DNA of 64,000 bases from Tsukamurella sp. 8F (GTDB taxonomy: Bacteria > Actinomycetota > Actinomycetes > Mycobacteriales > Mycobacteriaceae), in NCBI RefSeq assembly GCF_029167375.1, contig NZ_JARFTP010000006.1, positions 1 to 64,000 on the forward strand. The letters run 5' to 3'. The notes beneath the pieces are model-generated. The model was given only the letters and a program-made list of their open reading frames with translations, did not search any database and was not told the DNA's origin. Made by a program: the position numbers and the translations under genes. Shown in pieces: positions 23,639 through 34,416 of this stretch (positions within the stretch are counted from its first letter, which is position 1; each line of letters opens with the position of its first letter).

Positions 23639-24955
23639 GTGGACGTGAGCATGAGGTTCCTGGCCGCGCCGCTGCTCGAGCAACGCCGGATGTTGACGGA
23701 GCGCGATCTCTCGTCGGTTACCGCCACGCGCGCAGCCCTCGATCGGATCCACGAGGTGAATCCACGTCTCCGCGCATTCGTCGAGACGTTCGATGCAGAG
23801 GCGGTCGCTACCGCAGAGGCCGCCGATCGCGAGCGTGCCGACGGGATCGAACGCCCGCTGCTCGGGGTGCCGATCGCAGTGAAGGACGACATCGCCGTCC
23901 GCGGCCACGCCACCGGCCGTGGGCTCCGGGCCGGGCGAACGGCCTGTGCAGACGACCCGCCGGTCTCGGCGCTCCGCCGAGCAGGTGCGGTCATCGTTGG
24001 AAAGACAGCCCTGTCCGAAGGGGCACTGTGGGCGACCACTGCGTCCCGGGCCCACGGGACCACTCGGAACCCGCTCTACCCCGGGCTCACCGCAGGCGGA
24101 TCGTCGGGAGGATCCGCGGCGGCGGTCGCGGGCCGCCTCGTCTCGGTTGCACTCGGTTCGGACATGGGCGGCTCGATCCGCATTCCGGCGGCGTGCTGCG
24201 GCGTCGTGGGCTACAAGCCGGCCCGCCCCGAAGAGGCCGCAGCGGAGGGCGATTGGGCCGGCTTGCGCTCGGTCGGGCCGATCGCTCGCACGGTGGGCGA
24301 TTGCGAGACGGTAGCGGCTGTCATCGCCGAGGCCCGGCCACCGGTACACATCAGACCGACCCCTAGAGTCGCGATCGCACAGTGCCGAATCGCTCTGCCG
24401 CCATCCGAATTCGCTGCGCGCGCCACGGCGGGCGCAGCGCAGCAGTTGAGCGCGGCAGACTTCGATGTCTGCGAGATCGGTCCCCCACCAAGCACGTTCG
24501 CCGCCGCCGCACCTCAGCGCTTCGTGGTAGGCGCACGGTCTACGCTGCGTTCGATCGATCCGTCGACGGTGCAACGCCGCACCCGACAGCTCGCGCAGCT
24601 GATCCGCCTTCTCCCCGATCGTCTGCCGGGAGCCGCTGCGGCGGAGCGGAATGCACTCGAGGGCCTCGAAGCGTTCTTCGACGAGTTCGATGCGCTGATC
24701 ACGCCCACCATCACCCATGCGCCGCCCACGGCCGATGCGTGGAACGAACTGTCCGCCCTCAGCGCGCTGATCCGGCAGATTCGCTGGGCTGGGCCGTCGC
24801 CGATCTGGAACGGCGCTGGATACGCGGCAATCAGCGTTCCGATCACCGCTGCGCACAACGGCTTTCGGCCGAGCGTCCAAGTGGTGGTCCCGCCCGGCCG
24901 AGAGGCCCTAATGTTCGAGATCGCCCAGGCCATCGAATCGGGCGCGCTCCCGTAG
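23639..24955 (+). CDS. Amidase-signature-family amidase
   Basis: A 438-residue amidase-signature enzyme with the Ser-cisSer-Lys triad visible: Lys in [11 protein letters not shown] (about residue 82), the Gly/Ser block [16 protein letters not shown] (about 151-166, cis-Ser), and [22 protein letters not shown] (nucleophile Ser about 178). It hydrolyses an amide (R-CONH2 to acid plus ammonia); the substrate cannot be told. The GTG at 23639 or an ATG 12 nt later may be the start. Its divergent neighbour is a TetR regulator. Length and C terminus are normal for the family. Confidence 0.92.
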   Translation: MDVSMRFLAAPLLEQRRMLTERDLSSVTATRAALDRIHEVNPRLRAFVETFDAEAVATAEAADRERADGIERPLLGVPIAVKDDIAVRGHATGRGLRAGRTACADDPPVSALRRAGAVIVGKTALSEGALWATTASRAHGTTRNPLYPGLTAGGSSGGSAAAVAGRLVSVALGSDMGGSIRIPAACCGVVGYKPARPEEAAAEGDWAGLRSVGPIARTVGDCETVAAVIAEARPPVHIRPTPRVAIAQCRIALPPSEFAARATAGAAQQLSAADFDVCEIGPPPSTFAAAAPQRFVVGARSTLRSIDPSTVQRRTRQLAQLIRLLPDRLPGAAAAERNALEGLEAFFDEFDALITPTITHAPPTADAWNELSALSALIRQIRWAGPSPIWNGAGYAAISVPITAAHNGFRPSVQVVVPPGREALMFEIAQAIESGALP

Positions 24956-24998
24956 GCGCTAGCGGCACCTCATCAGGTACCGGACCGCCGCGCCGGCG

Positions 24999-25742
24999 TC
25001 AGTCACCCTCGCCCGCAGGCGATCCCGCGAACACCGCCTCCAGACCCAGGATGCGTGCACCGTCGGCAGCGCGGTCGCGGACCGGCCGCAGCGTGGCGCT
25101 CTCGCCCAGGTACCCGGCGACCGCGCCGACCACGGGGACGCGACCGAGGAGATCGAATACGGGTGCCGGCTGCGGCCGCGTGCCCAGCGCCCGCTGGGCG
25201 GCACGGACCCCACCGAGCACGCTGCGCGCGGCGCCGACAACACCGAAGAGTCCGGAACGCGCCTGCGCCACGACATCACCCACCGGGATAAGCGCTGAGA
25301 CCGAGACCTCGGGAAGGAGCTCCGCGGCGTCGATCTGCCGCCGGGCGAGCACACGCGCGACCAGTTCGACCTGCTGGTGGTAGTCGGTGACCCCGTACTC
25401 TCCCGCCACGCCGACAGCGATCACCGTCTGGTTGGCGAAACCGAGGACCGTGCCGACGGGCAGCAGCCGCGCCAACGGCCCCAGTGCGGAGGGCCAGGCC
25501 ACCAGCACCGTCGTCGCCGTCCCGACCGGCAGGATCCACCAGTCTGCGCGGCCGGCCGCGTCACGTCGGGGATAGGCGTTGACCACGGGGACCGGGGTCA
25601 GGCCGGCTAACAGCGAGGCGAGGCGCAGGCCGGCGACGGCGGGCCGCGCCACTGCCACGACGCAGCCGACCGTGCGGGCCAACTCACGGTCGGAAACGGC
25701 GGTGGCGGGCGCGGTACTCTCGCGCGGACTCAAGGCGTTCAC
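24999..25742 (-). CDS. Conserved protein of unknown function
   Basis: A 247-residue protein, Ala/Val-rich, with mildly hydrophobic stretches (PVVNAYPRR, WILPVGTATTVLVAW, VGTVLGFANQTVIAVG) that are too short for clear membrane helices. No family or motif is recognised. The GTG at 25742 is chosen; the frame extends further upstream only over the next gene. It is the third gene in the mshB operon direction, 32 nt after the Rv1171-like membrane protein gene. Codon use is like its neighbours. Confidence 0.6.
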   Translation of the reverse strand: MNALSPRESTAPATAVSDRELARTVGCVVAVARPAVAGLRLASLLAGLTPVPVVNAYPRRDAAGRADWWILPVGTATTVLVAWPSALGPLARLLPVGTVLGFANQTVIAVGVAGEYGVTDYHQQVELVARVLARRQIDAAELLPEVSVSALIPVGDVVAQARSGLFGVVGAARSVLGGVRAAQRALGTRPQPAPVFDLLGRVPVVGAVAGYLGESATLRPVRDRAADGARILGLEAVFAGSPAGEGD

Positions 25743-25774
25743 CCCGCCCACCCTAGCGACCGCAGCCGAGCGCC

Positions 25775-26122
25775 CTACAGATCCAGCCGCTCGGCGAGCC
25801 GCAGGTACCAGGCCAGGACCGGGAACCCGACCCCGCAACCCAGCAGCACGGCGATCTTCCAATCGTTGTAGACGACGCTCTCGGACGGCCCGCCCATCAG
25901 GAACACGGCGACCGTCAACAGGAAAGCCAGCACGGGCAGCGCACCCGAGGAACCGCCCCCGAGCCGTTGCGAGAAGACCGAGTTCGCGGCGACGCCCAGG
26001 CCGGCCACCACAGCGGCGACCGGGATCGGCACCACGCCCAGGTAGAACGGCAGATAGAGGGTTCCCACGACCGCCCACACCGCGCCGGACAGGGCCAACA
26101 CGGCGAGCTGCGCGGACCTCAA
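25775..26122 (-). CDS. Small membrane protein (Rv1171-like) downstream of mshB
   Basis: About 115 residues with four hydrophobic helices (about 5-25, 33-52, 60-80, 90-110) and no soluble domain. In M. tuberculosis a membrane-protein gene (Rv1171) also follows mshB, and I take this as its counterpart by position and layout. The most economical start is a TTG whose last bases overlap the mshB stop as TTGA; a GTG 27 nt further in is the alternative. Function unknown. Confidence 0.65.
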   Translation of the reverse strand: MRSAQLAVLALSGAVWAVVGTLYLPFYLGVVPIPVAAVVAGLGVAANSVFSQRLGGGSSGALPVLAFLLTVAVFLMGGPSESVVYNDWKIAVLLGCGVGFPVLAWYLRLAERLDL

Positions 26123-27042
26123 CCGAGCCCCGCGAACAGGTCGCGCTCGTACCCGTCGTAACGCTCGCCGGGCTCGCCGCGTACCAGGACGTACGCCTCG
26201 GCGTCGAGGACGGGCTGCGCAACCCGGTTGGTGAGCGCGAACTCCGTGCCGGACGGTGCGACGTGCAGCTGCGTGGCGTGGGCGCGCAATGCCGCGATCT
26301 TGCGGTCGAGCACACCCGACACGTCGACGAGCGTGGTGAGCTCGTCGTCCGGGTGGGTGGGTAGTGTGCCGAGCCCGGGAGCGTGCCAACCGTCCGGCAG
26401 CTCGTACTCGTCCTCTTGCAGGCGAAGTACGCCGTCGGTCAGCTGGCCCTCGCCCGACACGGTCCAGTACGCCTTGGGAACGTCCCACGCCGCACCGCCC
26501 GGGTACGCGGGGTCGGCCGCCGCGGTCAGCGCCGCGAAGGTCGCACGGTGCGCAGCGATGTGGTCGGGATGCCCATAGCCGCCGACGGTGTCGTAGGTGA
26601 TTACCACGTGCGGCCTCTGCTCGCGGATCAGAGCGGCGAGTTGCGCGACGGGCGTGCCCGGCTCAGACCCCTTCGGCGCGTTGACGAATGCACGCGGATG
26701 CGCGGCCGTCGGCATGTCGGCCATGCCCGAGTCGCGCCAGCGGCCGATGCCGCCCAGGAACAGCGGAGAGAGAGGGGCGCCGGCGGGGCTCAGGGCCGCC
26801 AGTGCCGCGCGCAGTTCACCCGCGCGCCACCCGCCCAACTGGTCGGCCTCGGTATAGGTGAGCAGCGCGTGCTCGTCGTCCATGGTCTCACCGACCTCAC
26901 CCAATGTGCAGGTGACGACGGTGACCTCGGCACCCTCCGCGAGATATCTCGCGATCGTCCCGCCCGTGGTGATCGACTCGTCGTCGGGGTGCGCGTGCAC
27001 CAGCATCAGCCGCCGGGCCGCGGCGGGATCGGCATCAGGCAT
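26119..27042 (-). CDS. mshB: GlcNAc-inositol deacetylase, mycothiol biosynthesis
   Basis: A 307-residue zinc deacetylase (LmbE/PIG-L fold) that removes acetyl from 1-D-myo-inosityl-2-acetamido-2-deoxyglucoside in the second step of mycothiol synthesis. The zinc motif HAHPDDE (His18, Asp21 region) is at the N terminus, followed by VTYDTVGGYGHPDHIAAH (about 150-168) with the third ligand. VGGYGHPDH and ADQLG are typical of MshB rather than of Mca. The ATG at 27042 gives the expected N terminus. Mycothiol replaces glutathione in actinobacteria, supporting the taxonomic call. Confidence 0.93.
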   Translation of the reverse strand: MPDADPAAARRLMLVHAHPDDESITTGGTIARYLAEGAEVTVVTCTLGEVGETMDDEHALLTYTEADQLGGWRAGELRAALAALSPAGAPLSPLFLGGIGRWRDSGMADMPTAAHPRAFVNAPKGSEPGTPVAQLAALIREQRPHVVITYDTVGGYGHPDHIAAHRATFAALTAAADPAYPGGAAWDVPKAYWTVSGEGQLTDGVLRLQEDEYELPDGWHAPGLGTLPTHPDDELTTLVDVSGVLDRKIAALRAHATQLHVAPSGTEFALTNRVAQPVLDAEAYVLVRGEPGERYDGYERDLFAGLG

Positions 27043-27052
27043 GAGGTGGATC

Positions 27053-29056
27053 CTACTTCCGCCGTTCCCACTGTTCCGGGACGGTGAACACACCCGTGCT
27101 CAGCGGGCCGGCGAGGGTCACACCCAGTACAGTCGGCGCGACCGCGGCAACGGTGACGTCCTGGAAGATCGGCAACTCGACGGCGTCCTGCCAGAGCATC
27201 CGGTCGGCGGCCGCAAGGCTGTTCTCCGCGTCACGGCCCTCGAGCGCCTGATCGGCGACCTGCTGCAGGTCCGCATCGCACAGCCCAGAGATGTTGCCGC
27301 CGACGAGCTTGGCCGCCTCGTCCTCCGACAGGGTGGCGTCGCTCGCGCTGGTGCTCGAGCTCGACGCCGGCACCTCCGACGACGGCGCCGGCGTCGACGT
27401 CGCGGTGACCGGCCCCGGACCGGGTGTCGCGGAGGCCTCGGGCGAGGCGGACGCCGATGGCGCGACCGTCGTGCCCGCGGCGGGCGGCAGGCACGAGACA
27501 CGCGACGCGAGCCGCACGGCCGGGTCACTCGTGACCGAATTCCATCCGACGACGGCGTCCACCGTTCCGTCGAGCAGCGCGGTGCTGGTGAGACTGTCCG
27601 GGTCCAACGTCACGACCGATGCGAAGACGCCCATCGACCGCAACTGATCGGTCGCGTTACTAGCGACGGAGAACGCCTGCTGGTTGCCGGCCACCACTCC
27701 GATCCGCAGGAACATCGGCACGCCGTCGCGCACGTACTGCGGCACGCTCTCCCCCGGAGAAGGAGACGGCGGCACGCTCAGCGCCGACTCGGACGCACCG
27801 GACGGCTCCGACGCCGACGGGGGCACGGTCACCGTCGCCTGCCCGCGCACCGACGCGGTGGTGGGCGGGGCGCTCTGCGTCGGAGGGATGGCCGCGGTCT
27901 GCAGCGTGTAACCGGCGGTCGCGAGCGCGTCGGCCAGCTGTTGCTTGGCCTCGGCCGGGTTCGCGGGGCGCGCGGGCGCCGTCGGCATGTAGCCCGCGTT
28001 CGACGGTGCCAGGACCTGCGCCCGTGCGGGACGCACCGTGTTGCCGCCCGAACCGACGGTGGTCAGCAGGTTCACGTCCAGCGAAGCGAGCAGTGCACGC
28101 CGCACCGCGACATCGGACAGGAACTTCGACCGGGTGTTGAGCGTGAGGCTCATCAGCCGGGGCGCCGCCGTCTCGGTGGCCTTGACCTCGTAGATCGAAC
28201 CGAGCTGCGCGAGCAGGGACGCGCCGCCGCGCATCGCGACGACCTGCACGTCGCCGGTGCGTACCGAGTTGGCGACCTGGGTGTCGGTGCCGCCCCGCCG
28301 GATCACGATGCGATCGACCTTGGACGGGCTCATCCAGTAGCGATCGTTACGCTCGAGGGTGACCTCGTCGCGCTGCAGGTCGACCTTCTTCACCAGGAAG
28401 CCGGCGCCCGACGCTGGGATCTTGTCGCGCATAGCGCCCGTGAAACCTCCCGGCGCACCCTTCACGAGGTGGCTCGGGACGAGATCGGTGAACAACTGCC
28501 GCCATCCCGGCAGCGGCGCCTTGAGATGGACCGTGACGCGCTTGCCCCCTGCACCGGAGTCGATCGAAGCGATCTGCCGGTAGGGCGCGGAGCCGGCCGT
28601 GTCCGGCGCGGTGATCATCGACTGCCACAGATAGACGAAATCCTCGGCGCTGATCGGCGCGCCGTCGGACCACTGCGCGTCCTGCCGGATCGTGTACGTC
28701 ACGGTCAGCGGGGTCGGCTGGGTCACGACCGGCACGAGGTCCGTGTCCTGCCGGTACTCGGTACGTCCGCCCTGCACCACAACGGGGCGGAACGGGCTGG
28801 GCAGCGTCATCGCCGCGAGGGCCTGCGTGGCGGGCGACGCATCCGACTGGAGGTGCGGGTTGAAGCCGAGTCCCAGGTCGTCGACGGCGACTACGACCTC
28901 CGTGCCCGTGGCGCCCGGCATCGGGGTGGGCGTAGACGTGTCGGACCCGTGCACGGCCGGCGGAGGGTCGGCGGCGCAGGCACCCAGCATCACCGGGATC
29001 AGGGCGAGGGCGACGAGGACGGCGGGGAGACTGCGCCTGCGCACCCGTCCGATCAC
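27053..29056 (-). CDS. lpqW: LpqW-like lipoprotein of the family 5 substrate-binding fold
   Basis: A 667-residue predicted lipoprotein: signal ending in VMLGAC (Cys27), then a Pro/Thr/Gly linker and an ABC-type family 5 solute-binding fold (for example SDGAPISAEDFVYLWQSM near 130-147, RNDRYWMSPSKVDRIVI near 240-256). A Ser/Pro/Ala-rich insert lies near 400-440 and another at 545-600. Mycobacterial LpqW (Rv1166) has this layout and lies beside typA; it helps direct PIMs toward lipomannan/LAM with PimE, which is encoded 11 kb away. It is not paired with an ABC permease, consistent with a non-transport role. Confidence 0.82.
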   Translation of the reverse strand: MIGRVRRRSLPAVLVALALIPVMLGACAADPPPAVHGSDTSTPTPMPGATGTEVVVAVDDLGLGFNPHLQSDASPATQALAAMTLPSPFRPVVVQGGRTEYRQDTDLVPVVTQPTPLTVTYTIRQDAQWSDGAPISAEDFVYLWQSMITAPDTAGSAPYRQIASIDSGAGGKRVTVHLKAPLPGWRQLFTDLVPSHLVKGAPGGFTGAMRDKIPASGAGFLVKKVDLQRDEVTLERNDRYWMSPSKVDRIVIRRGGTDTQVANSVRTGDVQVVAMRGGASLLAQLGSIYEVKATETAAPRLMSLTLNTRSKFLSDVAVRRALLASLDVNLLTTVGSGGNTVRPARAQVLAPSNAGYMPTAPARPANPAEAKQQLADALATAGYTLQTAAIPPTQSAPPTTASVRGQATVTVPPSASEPSGASESALSVPPSPSPGESVPQYVRDGVPMFLRIGVVAGNQQAFSVASNATDQLRSMGVFASVVTLDPDSLTSTALLDGTVDAVVGWNSVTSDPAVRLASRVSCLPPAAGTTVAPSASASPEASATPGPGPVTATSTPAPSSEVPASSSSTSASDATLSEDEAAKLVGGNISGLCDADLQQVADQALEGRDAENSLAAADRMLWQDAVELPIFQDVTVAAVAPTVLGVTLAGPLSTGVFTVPEQWERRK

Positions 29057-29125
29057 CCGAGGCCCTCCTGCTCGTCTTCTCGCCCCACCCTCGTCAGGCG
29101 TCCCATCCTGCCAGCCGCGTGTGAT

Positions 29126-31036
<1,911 letters not shown>

Positions 31037-31192
31037 TCACTGCTCCTGACGTGGGTGTCGCGCGGGCCGATGAAGCGCACGACGGAGGTGGCGGTTCGCG
31101 CACGCGCGCCGCCGGGTCGGGGTCAAGGCTACTGCCCGGTGGCCGAATTCCTCGATTCGCTGCGCGTTTGCGCAGGTAGAGCAGGGACGCGC

Positions 31193-31204
31193 TACCCTTT
31201 TTCA
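31193..31204 (+). promoter_or_regulatory. Possible leaderless promoter of the small Cys-rich protein gene
   Basis: TACCCT (31193-31198) ends 6 nt before the GTG at 31205, preceded by no ribosome site. The pattern matches leaderless start sites. Confidence 0.4.
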
Positions 31205-31405
31205 GTGGGTAAGACGAAGGCGCACAAGCTCGTGGGCAGCAAGCCCAAGAAGAAGTGCTGCCGCAAACGGGTCCGCTGCGAGAGGTGCCCCGTCGTGATC
31301 CACAAACTCGATCGGATGGCCGCACACGGCGCCTCCAAGAAGCAGCTCCAGAGCTCGCTCGAGCACATCCGCTCCAACCCCGGCCGTGTGGGCGCGAAGA
31401 ACTGA
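31205..31405 (+). CDS. Small basic Cys-rich conserved protein
   Basis: Sixty-six residues, very basic, with KKKCCRKRVRCERCPVV near 15-31: a four-cysteine cluster in CC-x5-C-x2-C spacing that could bind zinc. Similar short proteins with this cluster are common in actinobacteria; none has a function known to me. Gene lies upstream of and divergent from typA. Start GTG at 31205 because the frame before it is not coding-like. Confidence 0.72.
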   Translation: MGKTKAHKLVGSKPKKKCCRKRVRCERCPVVIHKLDRMAAHGASKKQLQSSLEHIRSNPGRVGAKN

Positions 31406-31438
31406 TCCGTCGCCGGCGAGCCAGCACGGCCGGATCAG
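31402..31438. terminator. Possible bidirectional hairpin between convergent genes
   Basis: CTGATCCG (31402-31409) and its exact inverse CGGATCAG (31431-31438) form an 8-bp stem with a 21-nt loop, spanning the two convergent stop codons. No U-tract is present. The position suggests a terminator for both genes. Confidence 0.35.
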
Positions 31439-31752
31439 CAGCTGAGCGGGTCGTCCGTCGTGTCTCCGCAGCCGCGACGGTCGCCGTCGCCTGCGGCCGA
31501 GGCGATCGCGTCGAACGGGAGGCAGGGACACCAGCCGCCCCTGGTGACGGGCGGGCGCAGCCCACGCCCGGCGATGCTGCCGTGCAACGTCCCGTCGGGG
31601 CCCCAGTGCAGGACGTCGTGAGTCCACGGCTCGAGCAGGATGTCCCGCCGTTCGATGAGTTCGAGCTGCGTGCGACGGAACTCGCCGAACCTGCGCAGCG
31701 CCCGCGTGACGAGGCGCGGGACGATACGGGAGTGGGAGCGTTCGTGCTGCAT
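31435..31752 (-). CDS. Small hypothetical protein
   Basis: A 105-residue basic protein (RIVPRLVTRALRRFGEFRRTQ near 9-29), followed by WTHDVLHWGPDGTLHGSIAGRG and a C-terminal part with several cysteines (WCPCLPF, RRGCGD, LSC). GAGGTGA precedes the ATG. It lies between a convergent gene and the DyP peroxidase gene. No family is recognised. Confidence 0.55.
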   Translation of the reverse strand: MQHERSHSRIVPRLVTRALRRFGEFRRTQLELIERRDILLEPWTHDVLHWGPDGTLHGSIAGRGLRPPVTRGGWCPCLPFDAIASAAGDGDRRGCGDTTDDPLSC

Positions 31753-31865
31753 GGCGGGTTCACCTCGATCTGGCGTCGGTTGGTCGCCTTCGAGTCAACT
31801 CGCGCAAGGTGACCGACACCAGCGAATATTTCTACCGCCCCGTGTAGCGCAGCTTAACGATCGCG

Positions 31866-33197
31866 TCAGCCCCGGTAGCCGAACATCTCCTTGCCGTACC
31901 AGTCGCCGATCTTCTTCAGGCCGGGCGGAACGGCGAAGAGAGAGCTCGAGATCGGGGTGATGTACTCGTTCAGCCCGTCCTCGGCGAGGCTGTTCTGGAT
32001 CCGCGCGAACTGCTTGTGCGCGTCCTTCTGATACGCGATGAAGAACAATCCGGCCGCGAGAGTGCCTGTGCGCGTGTCCATCCCGTCGGTGTAGTTGTAT
32101 CCACGCCGGAGGATCTGCGCGCCACCGTTGTTGTCCGGATGCGCGAGTTTCACATGCGACCGGCGGTTGATGAGAGTCGCACCGTCGGAGCCCTTCTTCG
32201 CGAAGTCCAGAGCCGTGAACTCACTACCACCGGACAGCGGGGCACCCGAATCCTTGACCCGTCCGAAGATGCGCTCCTGATCCGTGATGTCGTCGGAGTC
32301 CCATGCCTCGACGTGCATTCGGATCTTCCGCGCCACCAGATAGCTGCCGCCCTTCATCCAGGGCTGGTCGGTCTCGTCGCCCACCCACACCTGAGAATCG
32401 GCGACGCCGGGGTCCTCCGCCTTGATGTTCGCGGTTCCGTCCTTGAAACCCAGAAGATTCCGCGGAGTGACCTGCGAGGTGGACGTCGCTGAGGCACGGC
32501 CGAAACCCTCCTGCAGCCAACGGATGGTGACCACGCCACGGCCGATCCTGGCCATGTTGCGCACGGCGTGGAAGGCGACCTGCGGGTCCTCCGCACATGC
32601 CTGTACGCACAGATCCCCGCCGCTGATCGCAGGGTCGATCGAGGTGTCGACGGCCAACTGTCCCAGCGGCTTCAGTGCCGCGGGCATCTTGTCCGCGAGG
32701 CCGAATCTGGAGTCGAACAGCGTCGTCCCGAATCCGACGGTGATCGTGAGCCTGTGGGCCCCGAGGTCGTATGCCTCCCCCGTGTCCGCGGGTGGCGAAC
32801 CCGCCCGCGTCTCCACGGGTCCGACGGTCTTGCCCTCGGTCATCAGGCTCGCCGCCGCAGCCCACCGCGCGAGGGTGGCCTGGAGCCGGGTGACGTCCAC
32901 GCCGTCGTTCACATCGAAGGCCGCGAAGACCAACGAGTTCTGTTGCGGTGTGACCACTCCCGCCTGGTGGTCGCCGTAGAAGGGCACTGTCTCGGTGCCG
33001 GGGTCCGAGCGATCTGTCGACACGGCGTACGCGACGCCTCCGCCGGCGACCGCGCCGGCCACGACACCGGCGCCGGTCAGGCCGGCCGCGGACAGGAATC
33101 CGCGGCGCCCGAACCGGCGCCCCGCCGGGGCCGGCGCGTCCGGAGCACCCGAGCCGTCATCAGCCGGGCTGTCCGGAGGAGTATCGCTGCGACTCAA
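31866..33197 (-). CDS. efeB: DyP-type heme peroxidase, EfeB
   Basis: About 443 residues. A Tat signal (RRFGRRGFLSAAG near 30-42, twin Arg) leads a DyP peroxidase with the family motif GFKDGTANI (GxxDG with the catalytic Asp) and a long C-terminal heme-binding part ending in TDGMDTRTG and FAVPPGL. In the EfeUOB system EfeB is thought to oxidise Fe(II) or release iron from heme outside the membrane. The start is the TTG 1 nt after the efeO stop; no ATG or GTG lies in frame before the signal sequence, so a TTG start is the best guess. Confidence 0.87.
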   Translation of the reverse strand: MSRSDTPPDSPADDGSGAPDAPAPAGRRFGRRGFLSAAGLTGAGVVAGAVAGGGVAYAVSTDRSDPGTETVPFYGDHQAGVVTPQQNSLVFAAFDVNDGVDVTRLQATLARWAAAASLMTEGKTVGPVETRAGSPPADTGEAYDLGAHRLTITVGFGTTLFDSRFGLADKMPAALKPLGQLAVDTSIDPAISGGDLCVQACAEDPQVAFHAVRNMARIGRGVVTIRWLQEGFGRASATSTSQVTPRNLLGFKDGTANIKAEDPGVADSQVWVGDETDQPWMKGGSYLVARKIRMHVEAWDSDDITDQERIFGRVKDSGAPLSGGSEFTALDFAKKGSDGATLINRRSHVKLAHPDNNGGAQILRRGYNYTDGMDTRTGTLAAGLFFIAYQKDAHKQFARIQNSLAEDGLNEYITPISSSLFAVPPGLKKIGDWYGKEMFGYRG

Positions 33198-33198
33198 C

Positions 33199-34416
33199 TC
33201 AGCTCGCCGCCGCGATCTTGCCGCCCGCGGTCGCCAGCGGGTCCTTGACCGCGATGACGGCCGCGGCCATGTTCTTCTTGTCGGCGTCGGACACCTGCGT
33301 GAACAACTTGAAGCCGCCGACCTGCGCGCCGTCACGGAAGGTGTCGATGTACGAGTCGACCTTCGCGAACGCATCGGTGATCGTCTGCGTCAGCTGGGGG
33401 TCGATCGTCTTCAGTGCCGGCTTGACCATCGCGAACGCCTGCTCGGAGCCCTCGATGTTCGCCTGCATGTCCAGGATGTCGATGTGCGAGTACGCCTCCT
33501 CCTCGCCGGTCAGCTTGGTCGTGGAGACCTCGTCGAGCAGGTCGCCTGCGCCGTTGACGATGTCGGCGGGCGCGAAACCGAACTTGGGCTCGTTCACGAC
33601 CTTCTGCAGCAGTTGCACGTTCTTGAGCAGGTCGTCGGCGACCGGCTTCATCCCGTCCAGGTTGTCGGCCTGGAAGATCTGCTTCTCCAGCACGTGGAAG
33701 CCCGTCCACTTGTCGGTCGGCCCGACTGCGGCCGGCCGTGCGTCTACCGCGAAGTCCAGGCTCACCGAGTTCTTGTCGGAGCAGTCCGTGGAACCGTCGG
33801 TGCAGAACGCACCGGCCACGGGCTCGATGCGCTCGTAGAACGGGCGAGCCTTGGGGTACGCGGCCTTCGCCCCGGCGAGGTCACCGTTGTCGACCGCCGT
33901 CGTCAGGGCCTTCGTCGAGTCGACCAGCGACCCGACCTGCGTCGCCACGTACGTCTTGTAGTCCGCCGCAGCCTGCTTGAGCTGGTCGGCTACGGTGCCG
34001 GTGGCCTGCGCGGCCTTGCCGGTCACGGTGAACTTCGTCTTCTCGTTGGTGGCGCCCGGGCAGTACAGCTCGTAAGTCCCACCATCGAGCTTGTGCGAGA
34101 AGGACACCGCCGCCAGGCCGGGAGCGATGTTCTCGCGCTCGCCGAGGATCCGGTTGTCGAGGATGAGCTCGACCTCGGTGACCGCGGCCGCGTTCGTGTT
34201 GGTGATCTCGAAGGTCACGGGGCCGGCGGAGACGCTGTCCGGCGTCGCCTTGCACCCGTCCGCCGTCATCTCCACCTTGACCGTCTTCGGCTTGCCGGCG
34301 TCGCCGCCGCCCTTGTCGTCACCGCCGCTGCTCGAACAGCCCGCGAGCACCCCACCGCCCAGTACGGCGACGGACAGCACAGCGGTGCCCGCCGTCAGGA
34401 ATCGAGAACCCCTCAT
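33199..34416 (-). CDS. efeO: Iron-binding lipoprotein EfeO
   Basis: A 405-residue lipoprotein: signal and lipobox VLAGC (Cys27), then a cupredoxin-like domain (VKVEMTADGCKATPDSVSAG, about 45-130) and a C-terminal M75 peptidase-like helical domain with the HxxE metal motif in GFHVLEKQIF and RPFYERIEPVAG before it. EfeO delivers ferrous or ferric iron to EfeU. The start overlaps the efeU stop by 4 nt (ATGA). The gene order U-O-B matches the classical operon. Confidence 0.92.
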   Translation of the reverse strand: MRGSRFLTAGTAVLSVAVLGGGVLAGCSSSGGDDKGGGDAGKPKTVKVEMTADGCKATPDSVSAGPVTFEITNTNAAAVTEVELILDNRILGERENIAPGLAAVSFSHKLDGGTYELYCPGATNEKTKFTVTGKAAQATGTVADQLKQAAADYKTYVATQVGSLVDSTKALTTAVDNGDLAGAKAAYPKARPFYERIEPVAGAFCTDGSTDCSDKNSVSLDFAVDARPAAVGPTDKWTGFHVLEKQIFQADNLDGMKPVADDLLKNVQLLQKVVNEPKFGFAPADIVNGAGDLLDEVSTTKLTGEEEAYSHIDILDMQANIEGSEQAFAMVKPALKTIDPQLTQTITDAFAKVDSYIDTFRDGAQVGGFKLFTQVSDADKKNMAAAVIAVKDPLATAGGKIAAAS

